NCBI GenBank assembly: GCA_004292985.1
Contig: RDXT01000319.1
Location: forward strand, 1 to 5,814
DNA: 5,814 bases
Origin: Bacteroidota bacterium
GTDB lineage: Bacteria > Bacteroidota > Bacteroidia > J057
Direction: 5' to 3'
The stretch's first letter is position 1, and every line of letters begins with the position of its first letter. Positions 1-5,814 of this stretch are shown in pieces. Under the pieces are notes generated by a model. That model saw nothing but the letters and a program-made list of their open reading frames with translations, had not been told where the DNA came from and ran no database searches. The translations under genes were made by a program, and so were the position numbers.

Positions 1-2191
1 CCACTTTACGCTGCAACTCATTGATAATGAAATGCGTACCGTGGAAGCCATCGCCTGCAAAATTGGTTTTAAAAAGGTAGAGATCAAAAACGGGAACCTC
101 CTGGTCAATGGAAAGGCCATCTATCTCAAGGGCGTAAACCGTCACGAATTTTCGCATGACCATGCCCGCGCTGTTCCTGAGGAGGTGATGATCCAGGATC
201 TGAAGCTGATGAAGCAGAATAATATCAACGCGGTGCGTACCTCCCACTACCCCAACCAGACCCGCTGGTATGAGCTTTGCGACGAGTATGGGATATATGT
301 GATGGACGAAGCCAACCTCGAAAGCCACCAGCTCTGGCGCGACGGACGCACACCTGCCAAAATCTCCTCATGGCAGGCCGCTTTTGTAGCACGCGCAGAG
401 GCTTTGGTCAACCGCGACAAAAACCATGCGTCGGTCATCATCTGGTCGCTGGGCAATGAAACCGGCCCCGGCCCCAACATGGATGCGATGGCTGCGGCGG
501 TCAAGGCTATAGACCCGCACCGCCCCATTCACTATGAAAGCCGCGAAACGCCTGACTTCGGGCTGCCGGGCTATGATTTCCTATCGAACATGTATGCTTC
601 GACAGAGGAAATGGTCAAACTCCACCAGATGGACCCCTCGCGGCCCATTATCCTCTGCGAGTACGCCCACTCGATGGGCAACAGCACCGGAAACTTCAGC
701 CAGTACTGGGATACCATCGAAAAATATCCCCGGATGCAGGGCGGATTTATCTGGGATTGGGTAGATCAGGGGTTCCAGACCCGCAATAGCGAAGGAATCC
801 CATACTTAGCCTATGGCGGAGACTTTGGAGACGCACCTACAGACTCCAATTTTTGCTTCAACGGCATTATTTTCGCCGACCGCAGACCCGAACCTGCCCT
901 GTATGAGGTAAAAAAAGTGCAGCAGTTTGTCAAAACGAAATGGGCAGATGCCGACAGAGGACGCATACAGATCCGCAATACGTATTTTTTTATTTCACTG
1001 GGTTTTCTGGAACTGCATTGGGAACTGACAGAAAACGGGGAACCTATCCAGAGCGGTATTATTCGCGATCTCGGCCTGGATCCGCAGCAAAGCAGAGAAA
1101 TACCGGTTCCCTATGTACTTCCCAGACCTAAACCCCTGGCCGAGTACCGCCTTAACCTTAGCTACCGGCTCAACCGTAACTTTATCTGGGCTGATAAAGG
1201 CTTTGAACTGGCCTGGGAGCAGCTCAGTATCCCTGTGCAAACTCCTGCACCAGAGGCCATTAGCAGCAGCCTTCCCCTGAAAATAGCCCCGATTGGCAGT
1301 GGCCAGTACCTTGCTGAAGGCCGCGATTTCGGAGCCATTTTCGACGAAAAAACAGGTGGTATTTCCTACTATGTGTATAAAGGCCGGGAAATTAACCTGC
1401 GCGGCCCGCTGCCTAATCTCTGGCGTGCCCCCGTGGACAATGATAAAGGTGGTGGAAAACGCAGTTTTTATGACCGCTGGAAAGAGTACGGAATGAACCG
1501 GATGCAGTGGAAGGCAGATAAAATGACGGTATCCAACCTCAGCACAACGGAAGCCCGCGTGGTCGTGCAGGGCAACCTTTCGGCAGGTACCCAGCGGATT
1601 AATGTAACGATCATCTACACCATTTCCGGAAGCGGTGAGATCGAAGTCAGCACAGAGTTCCACGCTGCAGGTCCTCACCCTCCCTTTCCAAGAATCGGCA
1701 GCATCTGGATGCTCGACTCTACCTACAAACAGATGCAATGGTATGGCCGGGGTCCCCACGAGTCGTATTGGGACCGTAAGCTCAGCGCCCCGGTAGGTAT
1801 CTACAAAGGCACTGTCGCGGAGCAGTTTACCCCCTACGAATTCCCTCAGGAAAACGGTAACAAAGCTGACGTACGGTGGGCGGCCTTCAGCAATGGAAAA
1901 GGTATCGGCATCCTGATCTCTTCTCCCGAACTCCTCAATATCAATGCCCAGCGCTACAGCCTTCAAAGCATGAGCACCTCCCACCACCTCTACGAACTGA
2001 AGCCTCAGGCGCAAAACACCCTCTTTGTGGACCATCAGCAAATGGGAGTTGGTGGCGACGATAGCTGGAATCCGCGCACGCACCCTGAGTTTCTGCTCAG
2101 TGGCGACCATTACCGGTATGTGTACAAGCTGCGGCCTGTAGATATGACCTCCCTTACAGCCGGGCAACTGATGGAAGCAGGCCTGCGCTGA
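1..2191 (+). CDS. Beta-galactosidase, glycoside hydrolase family 2 (LacZ type), 5'-truncated by window edge
   Basis: This enzyme hydrolyses terminal beta-D-galactosides by a retaining mechanism. The frame is open from base 2 (HFTLQLIDNEMRT...), so the ATG at 32 is internal. 729 residues are visible; by comparison with E. coli LacZ about 300 N-terminal residues (sugar-binding jelly roll and part of an Ig-like domain) are missing. Numbering from the first in-window codon: the TIM barrel holds NRHEF (46-50), SHYPN (81-85), DEANLESH (102-109), the acid/base Glu153 in SLGNE, the nucleophile Glu220 in ILCEYAHSMGNS, and WDWVDQ (251-256). Glu107, His109 and Glu153 match the active-site Mg ligands of LacZ (Glu416, His418, Glu461). 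The C-terminal beta-galactosidase small-chain domain follows, with PNLWRAPVDND (471-481), GRGPHESYWDR (582-592) and GGDDSW (684-689, equivalent to the Trp999 region). All key residues are present, so it is probably active. Family is certain; natural substrate and cellular location are not, because any signal peptide is outside the window. Confidence 0.96.
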   Translation, partial: HFTLQLIDNEMRTVEAIACKIGFKKVEIKNGNLLVNGKAIYLKGVNRHEFSHDHARAVPEEVMIQDLKLMKQNNINAVRTSHYPNQTRWYELCDEYGIYVMDEANLESHQLWRDGRTPAKISSWQAAFVARAEALVNRDKNHASVIIWSLGNETGPGPNMDAMAAAVKAIDPHRPIHYESRETPDFGLPGYDFLSNMYASTEEMVKLHQMDPSRPIILCEYAHSMGNSTGNFSQYWDTIEKYPRMQGGFIWDWVDQGFQTRNSEGIPYLAYGGDFGDAPTDSNFCFNGIIFADRRPEPALYEVKKVQQFVKTKWADADRGRIQIRNTYFFISLGFLELHWELTENGEPIQSGIIRDLGLDPQQSREIPVPYVLPRPKPLAEYRLNLSYRLNRNFIWADKGFELAWEQLSIPVQTPAPEAISSSLPLKIAPIGSGQYLAEGRDFGAIFDEKTGGISYYVYKGREINLRGPLPNLWRAPVDNDKGGGKRSFYDRWKEYGMNRMQWKADKMTVSNLSTTEARVVVQGNLSAGTQRINVTIIYTISGSGEIEVSTEFHAAGPHPPFPRIGSIWMLDSTYKQMQWYGRGPHESYWDRKLSAPVGIYKGTVAEQFTPYEFPQENGNKADVRWAAFSNGKGIGILISSPELLNINAQRYSLQSMSTSHHLYELKPQAQNTLFVDHQQMGVGGDDSWNPRTHPEFLLSGDHYRYVYKLRPVDMTSLTAGQLMEAGLR

Positions 2192-2210
2192 GTTATTTTG
2201 CCAGCGCCAG
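2183..2210. other. Stem-loop spanning two convergent stop codons
   Basis: GCGCTG (2185-2190) pairs with CAGCGC (2202-2207), and TC/GA (2183-2184 with 2209-2210) extends the stem past a one-base bulge at 2208. The 11-base loop and the stem edge contain the TGA of the beta-galactosidase (2189-2191) and the TAA of the protease on the other strand (2193-2195). Neither strand has a T-run after the stem, so it is not a classical intrinsic terminator. It is the only candidate 3'-end structure I see between these genes. The pairing is seen directly; any function is inference. Confidence 0.3.
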
Positions 2211-3737
2211 TTCCACCGCTTTGCGGGCATTAAGCAGACCACCCGAAGCGCAGAGGTTGCTCACCGCATCCTTTCCGGCACCGCCCGGCACGACCACCTT
2301 CCCCTTCACAGGCACAACGGAGGCCATCAGCAATTGCTTCACTTCCGGGGCGCTCAGGTCGGGAAAGTAGGCGCGGATCAGGGCAGCCACCCCGGCAGCG
2401 ACCGGAGAAGCCATACTGGTACCGTCCAGGTTCTGGTATTTTGAGCTTTTGACGGTCGAATAAATCGCTACGCCTGGCGCAAAAAGGTCCACTTCCCTTT
2501 TCCCGTAGTTGGAGAAATTGGCGATGCGCTTTGGGCCTTTTTCCCATGAACTGGCGCCCACGACCAGCCAGTGGTTGGCCACGCTGCCATCTTCATAGGT
2601 ATCGTTGGGAAACCCGGGGTACAGGTCCAGGTTACGCGAGTCGTTTCCGGCACCCTGCACCAGCAGCACGTCTTTGGAGGCGGCATAGCGGGCCGCTTCA
2701 TCTACAATGGTCTTGTTCAGGGACCAGTATTTGCCGAAGCTCATATTCACCACTTTTGCCCCGTTGTCGGCGGCATAGCGGAGGGCATTGGCCACATCTT
2801 TGTCGCGCTCGTCGCCATTGGGCACCACCCGGAGTACCATGATGCGCACAGGAGCCGCAACCCCGTCTATCCCGATGCCATTGCCCCGCAGCGCGCCGAT
2901 AATCCCGGCCACGTGCGTACCGTGTCTGCCATTCGGCCCCAGCACATCCGCATTTCCATAGCCTTTTTCCTGCACATCGTCGTAGTTGTCACCCACCAGG
3001 TGACGGGAATCGTAGCTCAGGTTGATGTGATAATTGACAGATGCATTGATCTCTTCCTCAATTTCGCCTACCTGATCGCCAAAATCTTCCGGGAGAAGCC
3101 CCAGCTTCATGAGCGTGAGCAGGCGTTTTTGAAGGCGGATATCATTGTCGCTGTCAGGAACATAGGCTTTGAGGGTCTTTTTGTCGAATATCCCATTATT
3201 GGAGGCCTTTACTTTTTTTACAAAGCCCACAATCACTCCCATTTGGGCAGCATTGGTCCGCTCTTCATCCCTTTTTTCCTCAAATGCATGGCGAATCTCC
3301 TGATAATAGTCGTATTTTTTCTTTTCTTCTACCGAAAGGCGGCTCGGATCGGCATGCTCATAGAGAATACGCATCGAACGGTAGAGCCGGGTCAGCTCCA
3401 GGTTGTCATATTGAACCGTGCCAATAAAATTCCAGCCGTGAATGTCGTCTATGTAGCCATTTTTGTCGTCGTCGAGACCGTTTCCCGGAATTTCATCCTC
3501 ATTTACCCAGATATTTCCGGCCAGATCTTCATGCAGATAGTCTGTACCGTCGTCAATGACTGCCACAATCACTGGCTGGGCCGTTTTTCCCTTCAGAAGC
3601 TCATAAGCCTCTTCAGTGGCGATGCCTGCCCAGGTATTTTTTTCGGGCGAAAGGTGGTGCCAGTTCTGGGGAGGCTGCGCAAAGGTCAGCAGGGCCGAAC
3701 ATGCCAGCAGCGAAGCTACGAGTCGTTTTGTGTTCAT
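2193..3737 (-). CDS. Exported S8 family subtilisin-like serine protease
   Basis: A subtilase that cleaves peptide bonds with an Asp-His-Ser triad. The ATG at 3737 (514 residues) is preferred because it gives a clean signal peptide (MNTKRL, hydrophobic stretch, LTFA before QPPQNW). In-frame ATGs at 3743 and 3764 would put a hydrophobic stretch ahead of the Lys-Arg. Numbering from 3737: catalytic Asp62 in AVIDDGTD, His272 in GRHGTHVAG, oxyanion Asn365 in GAGND and Ser441 in GTSMASP. After the Asp, an acidic DDDKNGYIDD loop (89-98) resembles a calcium-binding loop. About 210 residues separate Asp and His, against about 32 in subtilisin BPN'; the insert is charged and Lys/Glu-rich. Such an insert, and the GWNFIG and GDERDKDVANA motifs, are typical of a Bacteroidota S8 subfamily as I remember it. 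There is no long propeptide and no type IX secretion C-terminal domain: the protein ends right after the catalytic fold (LLNARKAVELALAK). Periplasmic or membrane-anchored action is inferred; the substrate is unknown. Confidence 0.94.
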   Translation of the reverse strand: MNTKRLVASLLACSALLTFAQPPQNWHHLSPEKNTWAGIATEEAYELLKGKTAQPVIVAVIDDGTDYLHEDLAGNIWVNEDEIPGNGLDDDKNGYIDDIHGWNFIGTVQYDNLELTRLYRSMRILYEHADPSRLSVEEKKKYDYYQEIRHAFEEKRDEERTNAAQMGVIVGFVKKVKASNNGIFDKKTLKAYVPDSDNDIRLQKRLLTLMKLGLLPEDFGDQVGEIEEEINASVNYHINLSYDSRHLVGDNYDDVQEKGYGNADVLGPNGRHGTHVAGIIGALRGNGIGIDGVAAPVRIMVLRVVPNGDERDKDVANALRYAADNGAKVVNMSFGKYWSLNKTIVDEAARYAASKDVLLVQGAGNDSRNLDLYPGFPNDTYEDGSVANHWLVVGASSWEKGPKRIANFSNYGKREVDLFAPGVAIYSTVKSSKYQNLDGTSMASPVAAGVAALIRAYFPDLSAPEVKQLLMASVVPVKGKVVVPGGAGKDAVSNLCASGGLLNARKAVELALAK

Positions 3738-3763
3738 TAGCATAAAGAGAATTAATACAGGCA

Positions 3764-3793
3764 CGAAGTTACAGATTGTACTGAAATCTGAAA
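3764..3793 (-). promoter_or_regulatory. Possible protease promoter containing an inverted repeat
   Basis: In the 57-base gap between the carboxylase stop and the protease start, the - strand reads TAACTTCG (3771-3764), close to the Bacteroidota -7 element TAnnTTTG. A weak TTTC (3793-3790) stands 19 bases upstream, where the -33 TTTG is expected. This would give a leader of roughly 20 bases. Between the two elements lies a perfect 6-bp dyad, CAGATT and AATCTG, with a 7-base spacer (3772-3790). It could be an operator or a weak 3' hairpin of the carboxylase transcript; no T-run follows it. Both promoter boxes have mismatches, so read-through from the carboxylase gene is an equally good explanation. 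Confidence 0.28.
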
Positions 3794-3794
3794 C

Positions 3795-5396
3795 TCACAT
3801 CCGGAAAACTCCATACGACTCCGTGCCTTCGATGGGTTGATTATTCACCACAGCGAGGGTAAAACCCAGCACATTGCGCGTTTCGCGGGGGTCAATGATT
3901 CCGTCGTCCCAGAGCTGGCCGCTGGCATAAAAAGCATTTGACTCCTGCTCTACCTGCATCTGGAGAAATTGCTGCATCTGGGCGGCCTGCTGCTCGTCAA
4001 ATACTTTCCCGGATTTTTCCGCAGCCTCCCGCTGGATGATTCCCATCACGCCCGCCAGTTGTTCGGGCCCCATCACGGCAATGCGGCTGTTGGGCCAGGA
4101 AAATAAAAAGCGGGGATTGTAGGCCCTGCCCATCATGGCATAGTTGCCCGCGCCAAAGGATGCGCCCATCATGAGGGTAATGGCGGGAACCTGGCTGTTG
4201 GATACGGCATTGATCAGCTGTGCGCCATATTTAATGATGCCTTCCTGCTCGTACTGTTTGCCCACCATAAAACCCGTAATATTTTGCAGGAAAATGAGCG
4301 GCGTGCGGCTGCGGTTGCAAAGCTGGATAAACTGCGTGCCTTTTTGGGCTGATTCTGAAAACAATACGCCATTATTGGCCAGGATCCCCACCGGGTAGCC
4401 GTGGATACGGGCATAGCCACAGACGAGCGTAGCCCCATATTCGGGCTTAAACTCGTGAAAATCAGAACCGTCCGCTATACGGGCGATCACCTCGCGGGCG
4501 TCGAAGGGCTGCCGCAGGTCCGCCGGAATGATGCCCGGCAAGTCTGCGATGCTGTGCAGGGGTTCGCTGAAGCCCTCCGGCGACGGGCGCAGCGGAAAGG
4601 TATGCCGGATGGAATGAAGGACTTCCCTTGCGATACGAATCGCATCGTGCTCATCCTCAGCCAGATAGTCGCTTATGCCCGAAATACGGCTGTGCATCTC
4701 CGCGCCGCCGAGGGTCTCATCGTCCACTACCTCGCGGGTGGCCATATATACCAGCGGAGGTCCGGCCAGAAATACCTTCGCCTGATCTTTGACAAAAATC
4801 GTGTAGTCCGACATGCCGGGCACATAGGCGCCACCTGCTGTGCTGTTGCCCATCACGACCGAAATGGTCGGCAGGCCTTTCGCCGAGCGCCGGGTAATGT
4901 CGCGAAAATTGCGCCCGCCCTGGTTAAATATCTGTGCCTGCTCTGGCAGGTTGGCTCCGGCAGACTCTACGAGGTTTACCACCGGAAGTTCATTTTCCCA
5001 GGCAATTTCATTGAGCCGGAAGCCTTTTTGCAGGGTAATATAATCTATTGCACCGCCTTTGATGGTGGCTACATTGGCCGTTACCAGGCAAAGCACTCCG
5101 CTGACCACCCCAATGCCCCCTATCAGCGTACCACCTACGGCTGTATTGCCCTTTCGCTCGATCCCTGCGAGGGGCAGCAGCTCCAGAAAAGGCGTATCCG
5201 GGTCCAGCAGCAGCTCGATACGCTCCCTTGCCAGCAGTTTTCCCGCTGCTTTTGCCCGTTCGATATACTTTTCCTGCCCCTGAAAGCGGCTTTCCTCCAG
5301 TTTTTTATGCAGTTTTTCTGCCAGGGCAAGGTTGGCGGCCCGGTTTTCGGCAAAGGCCGGGCTGTGGGGATTGAGGCGGGAGGGTAAAACGGACAT
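3795..5396 (-). CDS. Acyl-CoA carboxylase beta subunit (carboxyltransferase), methylcrotonyl/geranyl-CoA carboxylase-like
   Basis: The carboxyltransferase half of a biotin-dependent acyl-CoA carboxylase: it moves the carboxyl group from carboxybiotin to an acyl-CoA in the cytoplasm. The 533 residues form a complete two-crotonase-fold protein of normal length. The start (SRLNPHSPAFAENRAA) and the end (GVFRM) both align with MCC beta proteins from memory, supporting the ATG at 5396. N-domain: GKLLARERIELLLDP (52-66), ESAGANLP (144-151) and the oxyanion segment STAGGAYVPGMSDY (185-198). C-domain: FDAREVIARIADGS (298-311), NNGVLFSESAQKGTQFIQLC (341-360), QNITGFMVG (371-379), GASFGAGNYAMMGRAYNPRF (411-430) and WDDGIIDPRETR (496-507). 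GAGNY in the C-domain argues against propionyl/acetyl-CoA carboxylases, which have GGAYDVM there. MCC acts in leucine breakdown and GCC in acyclic terpene breakdown; I cannot separate these, or an unassigned acyl-CoA relative, by eye. The biotin-carrying alpha subunit it needs is not in the window. A purine-rich GAAGAG precedes the start by two bases but is a poor Shine-Dalgarno site. Confidence 0.93.
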   Translation of the reverse strand: MSVLPSRLNPHSPAFAENRAANLALAEKLHKKLEESRFQGQEKYIERAKAAGKLLARERIELLLDPDTPFLELLPLAGIERKGNTAVGGTLIGGIGVVSGVLCLVTANVATIKGGAIDYITLQKGFRLNEIAWENELPVVNLVESAGANLPEQAQIFNQGGRNFRDITRRSAKGLPTISVVMGNSTAGGAYVPGMSDYTIFVKDQAKVFLAGPPLVYMATREVVDDETLGGAEMHSRISGISDYLAEDEHDAIRIAREVLHSIRHTFPLRPSPEGFSEPLHSIADLPGIIPADLRQPFDAREVIARIADGSDFHEFKPEYGATLVCGYARIHGYPVGILANNGVLFSESAQKGTQFIQLCNRSRTPLIFLQNITGFMVGKQYEQEGIIKYGAQLINAVSNSQVPAITLMMGASFGAGNYAMMGRAYNPRFLFSWPNSRIAVMGPEQLAGVMGIIQREAAEKSGKVFDEQQAAQMQQFLQMQVEQESNAFYASGQLWDDGIIDPRETRNVLGFTLAVVNNQPIEGTESYGVFRM

Positions 5397-5415
5397 ATCT
5401 CTTCGGTTGGAAGAG

Positions 5416-5445
5416 GGAATGTAAGAGGTAAAATCTGTTTGTCAA
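5416..5445 (-). promoter_or_regulatory. Candidate Bacteroidota-type promoter for the carboxylase gene
   Basis: On the - strand TTTTGAC supplies a -33-like TTG (5445-5443). Exactly 19 bases later comes TACATTCC (5423-5416), which matches four of the six fixed bases of the -7 consensus TAnnTTTG. Transcription would begin about 15 bases before the ATG at 5396, plausible for a leader without a Shine-Dalgarno sequence. A strong terminator lies just upstream, so the carboxylase needs its own promoter somewhere in 5397-5486. The sequence match is seen; function is inferred. Confidence 0.38.
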
Positions 5446-5461
5446 AATGGGAGACGCGCAA

Positions 5462-5474
5462 GCCTGTGGCAGGC
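5462..5474. repeat. Short perfect inverted repeat upstream of the carboxylase promoter
   Basis: GCCTG and CAGGC form a 5-bp GC-rich stem around a 3-base loop, between the terminator of the upstream gene and the candidate -33 element. It could be a protein-binding dyad or chance. Apart from this, the promoter and the terminator, the 148-base gap 5397-5544 holds nothing I can identify. Confidence 0.25.
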
Positions 5475-5486
5475 AGGGAGAGGGGT

Positions 5487-5530
5487 ATAAAAAAATGAGT
5501 CAGCCCAGGCGTTTGGACTGACTCATTTTT
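5487..5530 (-). terminator. Rho-independent terminator of the unrecognised upstream gene
   Basis: ATGAGTCAG (5495-5503) pairs perfectly with CTGACTCAT (5518-5526). After one C-A mismatch, CCA (5505-5507) pairs with TGG (5514-5516), leaving a 6-base loop. On the - strand the stem is followed by seven T residues (5495-5489), and the structure starts about 14 bases after the TAA at 5545-5547, the right place to end that transcript. A-T pairs from the flanking A and T runs extend the base. The + strand also ends in TTTTT, so it could stop transcription in both directions. Confidence 0.88.
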
Positions 5531-5544
5531 ATTTATCTGCGGGA

Positions 5545-5814
5545 TTACTTCGTCAGATCGATCCCATAAAAGTTCCATTCATTTCCGGTGGTGCCTTTGC
5601 CTTCGATCAGGTTGATATAGCCCACGTTATCCGGAATTTTGGGAAATTCAAGGGTGAATAGCGCTGTGGCTTTGGCCTCGATGCGGAGGGTACGGGGATA
5701 GGTGGCCATGCCTTCGATGGATTTCAGCTTCAGGTTGAGGCTGCTGCCGCCGCGGTCGGAGATAAAATAGCTGTCGTCCGAGCCGGGTGCGGCGATGCTC
5801 ACATCATAGGGTTT
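5545..5814 (-). CDS. C-terminal end of an unrecognised protein (5' end outside window)
   Basis: The frame is open from the right edge (KPYDVSIAAPGSDDSYFISDRGG...) to a TAA at 5545-5547, giving 89 residues. The GTG at 5802 lies inside this frame and is probably not the true start. The segment alternates hydrophobic and polar residues in short stretches (SLNLKLKSI, LRIEAKATALFTLEFP), which suggests a beta-sandwich-like domain. It ends in INLIEGKG...EWNFYGIDLTK. I associate similar endings, with an IEG segment followed by WNFYGI, with uncharacterised Bacteroidota proteins, but this is memory and unverified. No catalytic motif, transmembrane helix or sorting domain is visible. The well-placed terminator downstream supports it being a real expressed gene. 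I assign no function. Confidence 0.72.
   Translation of the reverse strand, partial: KPYDVSIAAPGSDDSYFISDRGGSSLNLKLKSIEGMATYPRTLRIEAKATALFTLEFPKIPDNVGYINLIEGKGTTGNEWNFYGIDLTK

Noticed and set aside
985..991. Run of seven T in the beta-galactosidase gene as a possible frameshift site
   Set aside because: The frame is intact on both sides and encodes a normal GH2 segment (RNTYFFISLGFLELHWEL), so there is no evidence of slippage or a sequencing error.
995..2242. 415-codon open frame on the - strand opposite the beta-galactosidase
   Set aside because: The + strand frame carries full GH2 motifs over the whole stretch. The antisense product shows no recognisable motif and reflects codon composition.
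2571..3740. 389-codon open frame on the + strand opposite the protease
   Set aside because: It lies opposite the S8 catalytic triad regions; its translation is low-information and shows no domain features.
4401..5387. 328-codon open frame on the + strand opposite the carboxylase
   Set aside because: The - strand frame is a complete carboxyltransferase with conserved motifs throughout; the antisense translation has none.
5135..5578. 147-codon - strand frame running across the terminator and the carboxylase start
   Set aside because: It passes through the strong terminator hairpin and overlaps two better-supported genes in another frame. No motif is visible.
1..5814. Search for mobile elements, CRISPR repeats, tRNA/rRNA genes, riboswitches and defence or toxin systems
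   Set aside because: No transposase or integrase, no regularly spaced repeats, no tRNA-like cloverleaf and no long structured leader were seen. Almost all of the window is coding, and the only gap over 100 bases is 5397-5544.

Overview
The window looks like an ordinary chromosomal segment of a Bacteroidota bacterium, possibly a Saprospiria or Cytophagia relative. Three things suggest this. The S8 protease belongs to a subfamily I know mainly from Bacteroidota. The gene starts have no good Shine-Dalgarno sequence. The best promoter-like sites fit the Bacteroidota pattern (TTG, about 19 bases, TAnnTTTG) better than the E. coli sigma70 pattern. Base composition looks even, roughly half G+C by eye, with no obviously foreign patch.

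Layout: the left third (1-2191, + strand) is the C-terminal two thirds of a large GH2 beta-galactosidase whose 5' end lies outside the window. It runs tail-to-tail, with one base between stop codons, into three genes read leftward on the - strand. In transcription order these are the C-terminal end of an unrecognised protein (5814-5545, 5' end outside the window), a strong intrinsic terminator (5487-5530), an acyl-CoA carboxylase beta subunit of the methylcrotonyl/geranyl-CoA type (5396-3795), and an exported subtilisin-like serine protease (3737-2193).

The genes suggest a heterotroph that breaks down organic matter: galactoside cleavage, extracytoplasmic proteolysis, and probably leucine or isoprenoid acyl-CoA catabolism. 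They do not form one obvious pathway. The carboxylase and protease lie 57 bases apart and could be co-transcribed, but that gap holds a weak promoter-like site with an inverted repeat in it. The carboxylase's biotin-carrying alpha subunit is not in the window.

I found no tRNA, rRNA, CRISPR array, insertion sequence, integrase, toxin-antitoxin pair or defence gene, and no convincing sign of an undescribed system. The points worth a second look are small: a stem-loop covering both convergent stop codons, a dyad inside the putative protease promoter, the unusual build of the protease, and the unresolved substrate of the carboxylase.
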